DNA of 64,000 bases from Oxalobacteraceae bacterium (GTDB lineage Bacteria > Pseudomonadota > Gammaproteobacteria > Burkholderiales > Burkholderiaceae_D). Each line of letters starts with the position of its first letter. Position 1 is the first letter of the stretch. Below the pieces are notes generated by a model that saw only the letters and a program-made list of their open reading frames with translations, searched no databases and was not told where the DNA came from. Position numbers and translations under genes: made by a program. The stretch is from contig JABTBR010000026.1 of NCBI GenBank assembly GCA_013284265.1, positions 28,492 through 92,491 on the forward strand, given 5' to 3'. This document shows, piece by piece, positions 29,130 through 41,258 of the stretch.

Positions 29130-30641
29130 ATGAGCAAGCTCGATACCCTCGATACCATCACCCACTTCATCAACGGCGTCAACGTCGATACCAGCAGCGG
29201 CCGCTATGCCGACGTGTTCAATCCGGCACTCGGCGAGCCGGTGGCGCAGGTGGCGCTGGGCACGGCGGAGGAAGTCGACAGCGCCGTCAAGGCGGCGGCG
29301 GCGGCCTTTCCGGCGTGGGCCGCCACGCCGCCGCTGACGCGTGCGCGCGTGCTGTTCCGTTATCTTCAGCTGTGCCAGCAGCACACCGACGAATTCGCCG
29401 CCATGCTGACGCGCGAGCACGGCAAGACCTTCGCCGATGCACAGGGTGAAGTGGGGCGTGGCATCGAGATGGTGGAATTCGCCGTCGGCATTCCGCAACT
29501 GCTGAAGGGCGAATTCACCGACCAGATCGCGCGCGGCATCGATGCCTGGTCGATGCGCCAGCCGCTCGGCGTGGTGGCCGGCATCACGCCGTTCAACTTC
29601 CCGGTAATGGTGCCGATGTGGATGTTCCCGGTGGCCATCGCCTGCGGCAACTGCTTCATCCTCAAGCCATCCGAGCGCGATCCTTCGCCGTCGCTGCTGC
29701 ATGCGCGCCTGCTGAAGGAGGCCGGCCTGCCGGATGGCGTGTTCAACGTCATCCAGGGCGACAAGGTCACCGTCGATGCGCTGCTCGACCATCCGGAAGT
29801 GCAAGCCATCAGCTTCGTCGGCTCGACCCCGATCGCCGAGTACATCTATGGACGCGGCAGCGCCAGCGGCAAACGGGTGCAGGCATTGGGCGGCGCCAAG
29901 AACCATATGGTGGTCATGCCCGACGCCGATATGGAAATGACGGTCGATGCGCTGATGGGCGCGGCCTACGGTTCCGCCGGCGAGCGCTGCATGGCCATTT
30001 CCGTGGTGGTGGCGGTGGGCGACGCGGGCGACAAACTGGTGCATGCACTGGCACAGCGCACGGCCGCACTGAAAATACGCGATGGCATGGCGGCCGATGC
30101 CGAAATGGGGCCGGTGGTGTCGCAGGCGGCCAAGCAGCGTATCGAGAAACTGATAGGCGAAGGCGTGGAGCAGGGCGCCACCCTGGTGGTCGATGGACGC
30201 GACTGCAAGGTGGCCGGGCGCGAGAACGGCTTCTTTGTCGGCGGTACCCTGTTCGATCACGTCACGCCGGAAATGTCGATCTACAAGGAAGAGATCTTCG
30301 GCCCGGTGCTGTGCATGCTGCGCAGCCCGGACGTGGGCCATGCGGTGGAGCTGATCAACCGCAATGAGTACGGCAATGGCGTGGCGATCTACACCCGCGA
30401 CGGCGGCGTGGCGCGCGAGTTCGTGCGCCAGATCCAGGTCGGCATGGTGGGGGTGAACGTGCCGCTGCCGGTGCCGATGGCCTTCAATAGTTTCGGCGGC
30501 TGGAAGCGCAGCCTGTTCGGCGACCATCACGCCTATGGTCCGGAAGGCGTGCGTTTCTACACCCGCCACAAGGCGGTGATGCAGCGCTGGCCGAATACGG
30601 CAAGCGCTGGTGCGGAATTTGCTTTTCCTCAAATGAAGTAA
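29130..30641 (+). CDS. bauC: CoA-acylating (methyl)malonate-semialdehyde dehydrogenase
   Basis: 503 residues, MmsA/IolA/BauC group. It converts malonate semialdehyde with CoA and NAD to acetyl-CoA and CO2. Motifs: [53 protein letters not shown], and the active-site region [14 protein letters not shown], with [19 protein letters not shown] near the end. ATG 29130 is used because the frame upstream overlaps ald. The mmsA name is equally possible; context favours malonate semialdehyde. Confidence 0.9.
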   Translation: MSKLDTLDTITHFINGVNVDTSSGRYADVFNPALGEPVAQVALGTAEEVDSAVKAAAAAFPAWAATPPLTRARVLFRYLQLCQQHTDEFAAMLTREHGKTFADAQGEVGRGIEMVEFAVGIPQLLKGEFTDQIARGIDAWSMRQPLGVVAGITPFNFPVMVPMWMFPVAIACGNCFILKPSERDPSPSLLHARLLKEAGLPDGVFNVIQGDKVTVDALLDHPEVQAISFVGSTPIAEYIYGRGSASGKRVQALGGAKNHMVVMPDADMEMTVDALMGAAYGSAGERCMAISVVVAVGDAGDKLVHALAQRTAALKIRDGMAADAEMGPVVSQAAKQRIEKLIGEGVEQGATLVVDGRDCKVAGRENGFFVGGTLFDHVTPEMSIYKEEIFGPVLCMLRSPDVGHAVELINRNEYGNGVAIYTRDGGVAREFVRQIQVGMVGVNVPLPVPMAFNSFGGWKRSLFGDHHAYGPEGVRFYTRHKAVMQRWPNTASAGAEFAFPQMK

Positions 30642-30655
30642 GCCTTGCCGCGTCT

Positions 30656-30671
30656 GGCCCGCTTGCGGGCC
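30656..30671. other. GC hairpin between bauC and preT
   Basis: GGCCCG (30656-30661) and CGGGCC (30666-30671) form a 6-bp stem with loop CTTG. There is no T-tract, so it is more likely a processing or stabilising hairpin inside the operon than a terminator. Confidence 0.35.
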
Positions 30672-30732
30672 GGGTGCGGCCAAGCGGCAGTCCGATTGCA
30701 TCTTTAACTCAGCTCTTCAGCCAGGAACTAGA

Positions 30733-32112
30733 ATGATGATCGAATCCCTCCGTTACATGCCGCAGCCGAAGGAAGCCAACAGCGAATTGGCGCAACAGTT
30801 CACCGACCTTGCGCCTCCCCTGAACGAACGCCAGGCCGCGATAGAAAGCGCGCGCTGCCTGTACTGCTACGACGCGCCCTGCACCCGCATCTGCCCGTCC
30901 GAAATCGATGTGGCCAGCTTTATCCGCAATATCCACGACGGCAATGTCAACGGCGCCGCCGTCGGCATCCTCAAGCAAAACATCCTGGGCGGCAGCTGCG
31001 CGCGCGTTTGCCCCACCGAAATCCTGTGCGAAGACGCCTGCGTGCGCAACCACGACGCCGAAGGCCAGCCGGTCAAGATCGGCCTGCTGCAGCGCTATGC
31101 GGTCGATAATCAAACCCTGGCCGGCCATCCCTTCCAGCGCGCGCCATCGACCGGCAAGCGCATCGCCGTCGTTGGCGCCGGTCCGGCCGGCCTGTCCTGC
31201 GCACACCGCCTGGCCATGCTGGGCAACGATGTCGTCATCTTCGAGGCCAAGGAGAAATCGGGCGGCCTGAATGAATACGGCATCGCCAAATACAAGCTCA
31301 CCGATGATTTCGCGCAGAAGGAAGTCGACTTCCTGCTCGGCATAGGCGGCATCGAAGTGCGTCATGGCCAGACCCTGGGCGGCAACGTCGAACTGAAGGA
31401 TCTGCACGCGCAGTACGATGCCGTGTTCCTCGGCCTGGGCCTGGGGGCCAGCCGCCGGCTCGGGCTGACGGGCGAGGATGCACCGGGCCTGCTGGCCGCC
31501 GTCGACTACATCGCCGCGCTGCGCCAGGCCGGCGATCTGTCCAAGCTGCCGCTGCCGGAACGGGCCATCGTCATCGGCGCGGGCAATACCGCCATCGACA
31601 TGGCGGTGCAGATCCAGCGCCTCGGTGCACAGGAGGTCACGTTGGTGTACCGGCGCGGCTTCGATGCGATGAGCGCGACCGAACACGAACAGCATATCGC
31701 CAAGGAGAACCAGGTACGCATGCGCACCTGGGCCCAGCCGCAGCAGGTGCTGCTCGATGACGCGGGCCGCGTGCGCGGCATGCGCTTCGAAAAAACCGCG
31801 TTGAACAATGGCCGCCTGGCCGGCACCGGCGAAACTTTCGAGATCGCCGCCGACGCCATCTTCAAGGCCATCGGCCAGAGCCTGAACGAGGACAGCATCG
31901 GCGATCCGCTGGCGCGCACGCTCCAGCGCGAGGGCGACAAGATCCATGTCGACGCCTCGTTCCGTACCGTGCTGCCGGGGATATACGCCGGCGGCGACTG
32001 CGTGGCGCCGGGTCAGGATCTGACGGTGCAGGCGGTACAGCATGGCAAGCTGGCGGCCCACGCCATGCATCAGGATATTCAACGCAATAACGTGAGTGTG
32101 GAGGCTGCATAA
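30733..32112 (+). CDS. preT: NAD-dependent dihydropyrimidine dehydrogenase subunit PreT
   Basis: 459 residues. N-terminal [4Fe-4S]-binding region with CLYCYDAPCTRICP and GSCARVCPTEILCEDAC. Two dinucleotide folds follow: GAGPAGLSCAHRLAML for FAD and VIGAGNTAIDMAVQIQRL for NAD(P)H, ending in the GGDCVAPGQDLTVQAVQHGK flavin motif. Partnered with PreA it reduces uracil and thymine to their dihydro forms. The stop shares a base with the preA start, so the subunits are co-translated. In-frame starts at 30733 and 30736 are both possible. Confidence 0.93.
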   Translation: MMIESLRYMPQPKEANSELAQQFTDLAPPLNERQAAIESARCLYCYDAPCTRICPSEIDVASFIRNIHDGNVNGAAVGILKQNILGGSCARVCPTEILCEDACVRNHDAEGQPVKIGLLQRYAVDNQTLAGHPFQRAPSTGKRIAVVGAGPAGLSCAHRLAMLGNDVVIFEAKEKSGGLNEYGIAKYKLTDDFAQKEVDFLLGIGGIEVRHGQTLGGNVELKDLHAQYDAVFLGLGLGASRRLGLTGEDAPGLLAAVDYIAALRQAGDLSKLPLPERAIVIGAGNTAIDMAVQIQRLGAQEVTLVYRRGFDAMSATEHEQHIAKENQVRMRTWAQPQQVLLDDAGRVRGMRFEKTALNNGRLAGTGETFEIAADAIFKAIGQSLNEDSIGDPLARTLQREGDKIHVDASFRTVLPGIYAGGDCVAPGQDLTVQAVQHGKLAAHAMHQDIQRNNVSVEAA

Positions 32113-33464
32113 TGGCTGATCTGTCCATCAATTTCTGCGGCATCAAGGCGCCTAACCCGTTCTGGCTGGCCTCCGCGCCGCCGACCGACAAGGCCTATAA
32201 CGTGGTGCGCGCATTCGAGGCCGGCTGGGGCGGGGTGGTGTGGAAAACCCTGGGTGAAGATCCGGCCGCCGTCAACGTCTCTTCGCGCTATTCCGCGCAC
32301 TATGGCAAGAACCGCGAGGTGCTCGGCTTTAACAACATCGAGCTGATCACCGACCGCACGCTGGAAATCAATCTGCGCGAAATCACCCAGGTCAAGAAGG
32401 ACTGGCCGGACCGCGCGATGATCGTCTCGCTGATGCTGCCCTGCGAGGAGAAACTCTGGGCCGACATCCTGCCGCTGGTGGAGGCGACCGGCGCCGACGG
32501 CATCGAGCTCAATTTCGGCTGCCCGCACGGCATGCCGGAACGCGGCATGGGCGCGGCCGTGGGCCAGGTGCCCGAGTACGTGCAGATGGTCACCAGCTGG
32601 TGCAAGAAGCACAGCAAGCTGCCGGTGATCGTCAAGCTCACGCCCAACATCACCGATGTGCGCGCCCCGGCGCGCGCGGCCAAGGCGGGCGGCGCCGATG
32701 CGGTCTCGCTGATCAATACCATCAACTCGATCACCCATCTGGACCTGGACCGCATGGTGGCCTTTCCCATCGTCGGCAACGCCAGCACCCACGGCGGCTA
32801 TTGCGGTTCGGCCGTCAAGCCGATCGCGCTGAACATGGTGGCCGAAATCGCGCGCGACCCGGCCACCCAGGGCTTGCCGATTTCCGGCATCGGCGGCATC
32901 GGCAACTGGCGCGACGCGGCCGAGTTCATCGCGCTGGGCGCGGGCTCGGTGCAGGTCTGTACCGCCGCCATGCTGCATGGCTTCCGCATCGTCGAAGAGA
33001 TGAAGGACGGCCTGTCGCGCTGGATGGACGAGAAGGGCTACACCAGCATCGCCGACTTCGCCGGCAAGGCCGTGGCCAATACCACCGACTGGAAATACCT
33101 GGACATGAACTACCAGGTGATCGCCCAGATCAACCAGGACGACTGCATCAAATGCGGCCGCTGCTACGTCGCCTGCGAGGACACCTCGCACCAGTCGATC
33201 GCGCAGCTGATCGATGCCTCCGGCGTGCGCACCTACGAGGTGATCAAGGATGAATGCGTGGGCTGCAATCTGTGCGAAATCACCTGCCCGGTGCAGGGCT
33301 GCATCACGATGGTGCCGCAGCCGAACGACAAGCCGTATATGAACTGGACCCAGGACCCGCGCAATCCGCACGCGACCTCGCCAGCGCCCGATGCGCAGGC
33401 CGCGCAGGCCGTTGCCAGCGGGCCCGCGGACGGGGCGCAACAGCTGCCGGCGCTGGTGCCTTAG
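32112..33464 (+). CDS. preA: NAD-dependent dihydropyrimidine dehydrogenase subunit PreA
   Basis: 450 residues. A dihydroorotate-dehydrogenase-like FMN barrel (about 1-320) has KAPNPFWLASAPPTDKAYN, VVWKTLGEDP, active-site Cys in NFGCPHGMPERGMGAAVGQ, and GIGGIGNWRDAAEFIALGA. It is followed by two [4Fe-4S] motifs, CIKCGRCYVACED and CVGCNLCEITCPVQGC. This subunit reduces the pyrimidine with electrons from PreT. The tail is Ala/Pro/Gln-rich and variable. Together preTA is the first step of the reductive pathway. Confidence 0.95.
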   Translation: MADLSINFCGIKAPNPFWLASAPPTDKAYNVVRAFEAGWGGVVWKTLGEDPAAVNVSSRYSAHYGKNREVLGFNNIELITDRTLEINLREITQVKKDWPDRAMIVSLMLPCEEKLWADILPLVEATGADGIELNFGCPHGMPERGMGAAVGQVPEYVQMVTSWCKKHSKLPVIVKLTPNITDVRAPARAAKAGGADAVSLINTINSITHLDLDRMVAFPIVGNASTHGGYCGSAVKPIALNMVAEIARDPATQGLPISGIGGIGNWRDAAEFIALGAGSVQVCTAAMLHGFRIVEEMKDGLSRWMDEKGYTSIADFAGKAVANTTDWKYLDMNYQVIAQINQDDCIKCGRCYVACEDTSHQSIAQLIDASGVRTYEVIKDECVGCNLCEITCPVQGCITMVPQPNDKPYMNWTQDPRNPHATSPAPDAQAAQAVASGPADGAQQLPALVP

Positions 33465-33476
33465 GTGGTACCTGAC

Positions 33477-33493
33477 TTGGTACGTTAATTGCA
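33477..33493 (+). promoter_or_regulatory. Sigma-54 promoter upstream of the NCS1 transporter
   Basis: TTGGTACG-TTAA-TTGCA matches the sigma-54 consensus (YTGGCACG-N4-TTGCW) with a single mismatch. The key dinucleotides GG (33479-33480) and GC (33491-33492) are exactly 10 bp apart. It lies 13 bp after the preA stop and 86 bp before the transporter GTG. A TGGTGCC half-site (33454-33460) could belong to an NtrC-type activator. This implies nitrogen-limitation control of uptake and ring opening. Confidence 0.6.
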
Positions 33494-33578
33494 CGTTTTG
33501 CTATAGACTGAATCCGTGGTGGACAGGCGAATCCGCCGCGGTGTTCAGAAAACGTCATCTAACCATGGAGAGACCACT

Positions 33579-36477
<2,899 letters not shown>

Positions 36478-36506
36478 TTGATGGACAGACCGGCTTAGGA
36501 GCAGAG

Positions 36507-37742
36507 ATGAACGACATGCGAATTGATGGCGGCCGCCTGTGGGGCGCGCTGATGGAACTGGCGGCGATCGGCGCCACGCCCAAGGGCGGCGTCAAGCGCC
36601 TGGCGCTGACGGACCTGGACAAGCAGGGCCGCGACCTGGTGGTCAGCTGGGGCAAGGCCGCCGGCCTGTCCATCACGGTGGACCAGATCGGCAATGTATT
36701 CATGCGCCGCGATGGCACCAACAACGACTTGCCGCCGGTGGTCACCGGCAGCCATATCGACACCCAGCCCACCGGCGGTAAATTCGACGGCAACTACGGC
36801 GTGCTGGCCGGGCTGGAAGTGGTGCTTACCTTGAACGAGCTGAAGATCAAGACGGTGGCGCCGATCGAAGTGGCCTTCTGGACCAACGAGGAAGGCTCGC
36901 GCTTCGTGCCGGTGATGATGGGCTCGGGCGTGTTCTGCGGCGCCTTCAGCCTGGAGACGGCCTACGCCGCCAGGGACGTCGACGGCAAGACCGTGGGCGA
37001 GGAACTGGCCCGCATCGGCTACAAGGGCGAGCAGGTGCCGGGCCGGCATCCGATCGGCGCCTACTTTGAAACCCATATCGAGCAAGGCCCGGTGCTGGAA
37101 GACGCCGACAAGGTGATCGGCGTGGTGCCGGCCGTGATGGGCCTGTCCTGGTACGACTGCGTGGTCAGCGGCATGGAGGCGCACGCCGGCCCCACGCCGA
37201 TGGGCCTGCGCAAGGACGCCTTGCAGGTCTCGACCCGCATCATGCAGGAGGTGGTGGCCATCGCCAACCGTTATCCGCCCTATGGCCGCGGCACGGTGGG
37301 CATGGTGCAGGTATTCCCCAACAGCCGCAATGTGATTCCGGGCGAGGTCAAATTCAGCATCGACCTGCGCAATGTGAACGAGGAACTGCTCAACACCATG
37401 CACGAGGAAATGCTGGACTTCATCGAGCGCACCCGCCAGGACAGCGGCCTGGGGATCACGCTGGAGCGGGTGTCCTACTATCCGCCTTGTCCCTTCCATC
37501 CGGAATGCGTGGACGCGGTGCGCAGCGCCACCGCCAAGCTTGGCTATTCAACCATGGACGTGGTGTCCGGCGCCGGCCACGATGCGATCTATGCGGCGCG
37601 GCTGGCACCGGCCGGAATGATCTTTGTTCCCTGCAAAGATGGCATCAGCCACAACGAAATCGAGGACGCCAAGTCCGAGCATCTGGAAGCGGGCTGCAAT
37701 GTGTTGTTGCACGCCATGCTGGAGCGGGCGGGAGTTGCCTGA
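36507..37742 (+). CDS. Zn-dependent amidohydrolase, likely beta-ureidopropionase (N-carbamoyl-beta-alanine hydrolase)
   Basis: 411 residues, M20 family of the HyuC/AmaB/allantoate amidohydrolase branch. Metal-site motifs: TGSHIDTQPTGGKFDGNYGVLAG, WTNEEGSRFVPVMMGSGVFCG, THIEQGPVLE, and GAGHDAIYAARLAPAGMIF then DGISHNEIE. It hydrolyses N-carbamoyl-beta-alanine to beta-alanine, CO2 and ammonia, feeding bauA. ATG 36507 has AGGAG upstream, while the long frame before it lies inside hydA. The bacterial name PydC or AmaB would fit. An N-carbamoyl-L-amino-acid hydrolase is the alternative. Confidence 0.9.
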   Translation: MNDMRIDGGRLWGALMELAAIGATPKGGVKRLALTDLDKQGRDLVVSWGKAAGLSITVDQIGNVFMRRDGTNNDLPPVVTGSHIDTQPTGGKFDGNYGVLAGLEVVLTLNELKIKTVAPIEVAFWTNEEGSRFVPVMMGSGVFCGAFSLETAYAARDVDGKTVGEELARIGYKGEQVPGRHPIGAYFETHIEQGPVLEDADKVIGVVPAVMGLSWYDCVVSGMEAHAGPTPMGLRKDALQVSTRIMQEVVAIANRYPPYGRGTVGMVQVFPNSRNVIPGEVKFSIDLRNVNEELLNTMHEEMLDFIERTRQDSGLGITLERVSYYPPCPFHPECVDAVRSATAKLGYSTMDVVSGAGHDAIYAARLAPAGMIFVPCKDGISHNEIEDAKSEHLEAGCNVLLHAMLERAGVA

Positions 37743-37823
37743 CGGCTAGTTATTGGCCGGTTGCCCGGGGCTTTTATGGTAGGCTGATCACTCCCAAGGC
37801 TACTGTATAAAGCGGCTTGTCAG

Positions 37824-39983
37824 ATGCAAAACGCTAGTGACCTACCTGATCCGGCGCCCATTGTTCCGGAGATCGCCGTACCGGACATCGCCGTGCCGGA
37901 GATCGACGCCGGGCTGCGCCAGCGGGTCCAGGATGCGGCCCTGCTGCGCACGGCCGGGCGCATCGCGCGCCTGGGCGGCTGGCTGATCGATACGGCCCAC
38001 GGGCGCGTCTACTGGTCCGACGAAGTCTGCGATATCCATGGCGTGCCGCGCGGCACCAGCCATGCGCTGCGCGACTCGATCCAGTACTTCGGGCCGGGCT
38101 GGGTGCAGCGCGCCACCGATATGTTCGAGCGCTGCATGCGCGACGGCACCCCCTTCGACGAAGAGATGCAGATCCTCACCGCCGACGGCCGGCTGGTATG
38201 GGTGCGCGCGGTCGGCGAAGCGGTGCGCGACGACGCGGGGCGGCTGGAATACGTGCAGGGCGCCTGCCAGGACATCAGCGACATGAAGGTGCTAGAACGC
38301 AGCGCCGCGCGCCTGGCCGCGCGCCTGTCCACCACGCTCGAGAGCATCACCGACGCCTTCCTGATGGTCGACCGCAACTGGACCCTGACCTATCTGAACA
38401 GCGAGGCCGAACGCATCCTGCAGTGCGCGCGCGAAGAGGTGGTGGGCATGAATGTGTGGGAGCGCTTCCCCGAAGCGGTAGGCGGCCCCTATCACCACGC
38501 CTACAAAAAAGCCTTCGAGACCAATGCCGCCGTCTCCTTCGAGGAATACTATGCGCCGCTGAAGCTGTGGACCGAAATCCGCGCCTATCCTTCCGAGGAA
38601 GGGCTGGCGATCTACTTCCTCGACATCAGCGAACGCAAGGCCAACGAGGCCGAGATCCACAAGCTGGCCTTCTACGACCGCCTGACCGGCCTGCCCAACC
38701 GCCAGTTGCTGCTGAACCGCACCGAGCATGCGCTGGCGCTGTGCCAGCGGGTGGCGCTGCCGGGCGCGATCCTGTTCATCGACCTGGACAACTTCAAGGC
38801 CATCAACGACACGCGCGGCCACGACAAGGGCGACATCCTGCTACGCCAGGTGGCCGAGCGGCTGCTGGGCGTGGTGCGCGCCAGCGATACGGTGGCGCGC
38901 TTCGGCGGCGACGAATTCGTGCTGCTGCTGGAAGACCTGGGCAGCGACGATGTGGAAGCGGCGGCGGGTGCCCAGGAAATGGCGCGCATGGTGCAGCAGG
39001 CCTTCGCCGCGCCCTTCGACATCGCCGGCGTGGATCAGTACAGCACGCCCAGCATCGGCATTACCGTGTTCAACGGCGGCTCGGGCAGTGTCGACGATGT
39101 GCTCAAGCGCGCCGACCTGGCCATGTACCAGGCCAAGGCGGCCGGGCGCAATGCGATCTCCTTCTTCGATCCACACATGCAGGCGCGCGTCAGCGCCCGC
39201 GTGGCGCTGGAAACCGATCTGCGCCACGCGCTCGAGCTGCGCCAGTTCGAACTGCACTACCAGCCGCAATGCGCGGTGGACGGACGCCTGTGCGGGGCCG
39301 AAGCGCTGGTGCGTTGGCGCCATCCGCAGCGCGGGCTGGTGTCGCCGGCCGAGTTCATTCCCGCCGCCGAGGACATCGGCCTGATCGTGCCGCTGGGACG
39401 CTGGGTGATGGAGAGCGCCTGCCTGCAACTGGCCCGCTGGGCCGCCGGCGAGCGCACGGCCACGCTGGAGATGGCGGTCAATGTCAGCGCCTTCCAGTTC
39501 CATCGCCACGATTTCGTCGAGATGGTGCTCGAAGTGCTGGAGCAGACCGGCGCGCCGCCGGCGCAGCTGAAGATCGAGCTGACCGAAAGCCTGCTGCTCA
39601 AGGATGTGCAGGGCACGATCGAAAAGATGATGCGGCTCAAAGCGGTGGGCGTGGGTTTCGCGCTGGACGATTTCGGCACCGGTTATTCCTCGCTGTCGTA
39701 TCTGCACCGGCTGCCGCTGGACCAGCTCAAGATCGACCGTTCCTTCATCCGCGACGCCTTCGAGGACGGGCAGGGCGTGGCCATCGTGCGCATCATCGTC
39801 GCCTTGGGCAAGGCGCTGCGCATGGCGGTGCTGGCCGAAGGGGTGGAAACGGAGCAGCAGTTCGCGCTGATCGTGACGGAAGGCTGCCAGGCTTACCAGG
39901 GGTATTTGTTCAGCAAGCCGCTGCCGGCCGATGCGCTGGCGGAGTTCATTGATGGCTTGCCGGCGCGCGAAACATCGGCTTGA
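37824..39983 (+). CDS. PAS-PAS-GGDEF-EAL c-di-GMP signalling protein
   Basis: 719 residues, no membrane segment. Two PAS domains (about 40-155, with a PAC ending EYVQGACQDISDMK; and about 165-280) precede a GGDEF domain with intact RFGGDEFVLLL. An EAL domain follows with intact GAEALVRWRHP and LDDFGTGYSSLSYL plus KIDRSFI. Both active sites look competent, so it could make or degrade cyclic di-GMP under control of the PAS inputs. The N-terminus has an odd PEIAVPDIAVPEID repeat. Monocistronic. Confidence 0.93.
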   Translation: MQNASDLPDPAPIVPEIAVPDIAVPEIDAGLRQRVQDAALLRTAGRIARLGGWLIDTAHGRVYWSDEVCDIHGVPRGTSHALRDSIQYFGPGWVQRATDMFERCMRDGTPFDEEMQILTADGRLVWVRAVGEAVRDDAGRLEYVQGACQDISDMKVLERSAARLAARLSTTLESITDAFLMVDRNWTLTYLNSEAERILQCAREEVVGMNVWERFPEAVGGPYHHAYKKAFETNAAVSFEEYYAPLKLWTEIRAYPSEEGLAIYFLDISERKANEAEIHKLAFYDRLTGLPNRQLLLNRTEHALALCQRVALPGAILFIDLDNFKAINDTRGHDKGDILLRQVAERLLGVVRASDTVARFGGDEFVLLLEDLGSDDVEAAAGAQEMARMVQQAFAAPFDIAGVDQYSTPSIGITVFNGGSGSVDDVLKRADLAMYQAKAAGRNAISFFDPHMQARVSARVALETDLRHALELRQFELHYQPQCAVDGRLCGAEALVRWRHPQRGLVSPAEFIPAAEDIGLIVPLGRWVMESACLQLARWAAGERTATLEMAVNVSAFQFHRHDFVEMVLEVLEQTGAPPAQLKIELTESLLLKDVQGTIEKMMRLKAVGVGFALDDFGTGYSSLSYLHRLPLDQLKIDRSFIRDAFEDGQGVAIVRIIVALGKALRMAVLAEGVETEQQFALIVTEGCQAYQGYLFSKPLPADALAEFIDGLPARETSA

Positions 39984-39999
39984 GGCATTTGAAACCGGC

Positions 40000-40084
40000 G
40001 CGTGCCACGGCGCATTTAAAACCCACGGCAAAGAGCCGGGGTCTGACCCGCCGGGTCAGACCCCAGATTTACGCCGTGGGTTTT
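40000..40084 (-). repeat. Dispersed palindromic repeat, copy C (reverse orientation)
   Basis: The core at 40018-40084 is 67 bp with perfect outer arms AAAACCCACGGC / GCCGTGGGTTTT and perfect inner hairpin GGGGTCTGACCC / GGGTCAGACCCC. The segments between the arms (AAAGAGCC left, AGATTTAC right) show it is inverted relative to copies B and E. It is preceded by GCGTGCCAC-GCGCNTTTA, also seen at copies D and F. Confidence 0.85.
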
Positions 40085-40197
40085 TACTAAGCGATATCGG
40101 CCCGCAAAGCTGTTGTTTCTTCGCTACGGTTTAAAAACTCATAACGCTGTCATGCTGATAAGTATCGCGGGCGGCGCATAAGCGCCGTTTTCACACC

Positions 40198-41136
40198 TCA
40201 GCGCGGCACCAGCGCCTTGGCCGCCGCGCTGACCTGATCGCGCAGCCATTTGTGTTCCGGCGCCTGGTGCACCCGTTCATGCCACAGCTGGTAAAAGCGC
40301 ATCGGCGGGAATTTGACCGGCACCGTGAAGATCTTCAGCGGCAGCGTTCTCTCGTAATAGCGCATGAACTGGCGCCCGGTGGTCAGTACCAGATCGGTCT
40401 GAATCAGCATATAGGGAATCAGGCCAAAGTAGGCCGATTCCACCACCACGTTGCGCTCCAGGTTCTCCTTCTCCAGGAAGGCGTCGATCACGCCATGGTA
40501 GCCGGGCAGGATCTGCGACGGCGCCACATGGGGCAGGCTCAGATAGTCGGCGATGGTCATCGCCTCGCTGTCGGTGCGCATCGCATACGGGCTGTCGGCG
40601 CGCATGGTGCAGATGATCGGGTCTTCGAACAGCTTGGAGATATGCAGGTGCTCGGGCGGTTCGTCCCAGTTGGCGATGACCAGGTCCATGTCGCCATCCG
40701 ACAGCAGCCGGATATAGTCGGCGCTCGGCCCCAGGCTGTGGATCACCACCTTGCTGTTGGGCGAGCCACGCCGCATCTGTGCCACGATATTCGGCAGGAA
40801 CTGGGTGTCGAGGTAATCCGGCGCGGCGATGTGGAAGGTACGCGACTCTTCCTGCGCCACGAAAGGCGTCTTCTTGACGAACAGGTTCTCGGTCTCGTCG
40901 AGGATGCGCTTGGCCGGCTTGAGCAGGCTTTCGCCGTGCTGGGTGGGCACCATGCCGCGCGCCCCGCGCACCAGCAGCGGGTCGCCGGTCAGCTCGCGCA
41001 GCTTGCGCAGCGAGGCCGAGATCGAAGGCTGCGGCTGGTTCAGTTTGAGAGCGACGCGCGAAACGTTTTTCTCGACCAGCAGCAGATACAGAATGCGGAT
41101 CAGATGCAGATCCAGGTGTTGCGGGAGTTGGGACAT
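40198..41136 (-). CDS. LysR-family regulator divergent from puuD
   Basis: 312 residues. Winged helix about 8-65 (HLIRILYLLLVEKNVSRVA then LNQPQPSISASLRKLREL), then an effector domain with FHIAAPDYLDTQFLPNIV and DMDLVIANWDEPPEHLH, of the NodD/LeuO-like PBP2 group. It is transcribed away from the urate hydroxylase gene across a 122-bp gap carrying a good T-N11-A palindrome, so regulation of purine catabolism is likely (inference). Confidence 0.87.
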   Translation of the reverse strand: MSQLPQHLDLHLIRILYLLLVEKNVSRVALKLNQPQPSISASLRKLRELTGDPLLVRGARGMVPTQHGESLLKPAKRILDETENLFVKKTPFVAQEESRTFHIAAPDYLDTQFLPNIVAQMRRGSPNSKVVIHSLGPSADYIRLLSDGDMDLVIANWDEPPEHLHISKLFEDPIICTMRADSPYAMRTDSEAMTIADYLSLPHVAPSQILPGYHGVIDAFLEKENLERNVVVESAYFGLIPYMLIQTDLVLTTGRQFMRYYERTLPLKIFTVPVKFPPMRFYQLWHERVHQAPEHKWLRDQVSAAAKALVPR

Positions 41137-41154
41137 GGCTGGATATATGAGGAT

Positions 41155-41173
41155 GAGTATGTTAAATATACTC
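41155..41173. promoter_or_regulatory. LysR-type operator in the lysR-puuD gap
   Basis: GAGTAT (41155-41160) and ATACTC (41168-41173) are perfect inverted arms around 7 bp. They contain the LysR-type T-N11-A pattern (T41158, A41170). The site lies 19 bp before the lysR start and about 85 bp before puuD, the usual place for a LysR recognition site. Confidence 0.5.
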
Positions 41174-41258
41174 TATACCTCATGTTGCAAGAAACAAAGC
41201 AGTTTATCTTGGGTAAATTCGGCACCACTATCACCTGAAAAAAACAAAAAAGGACGTT

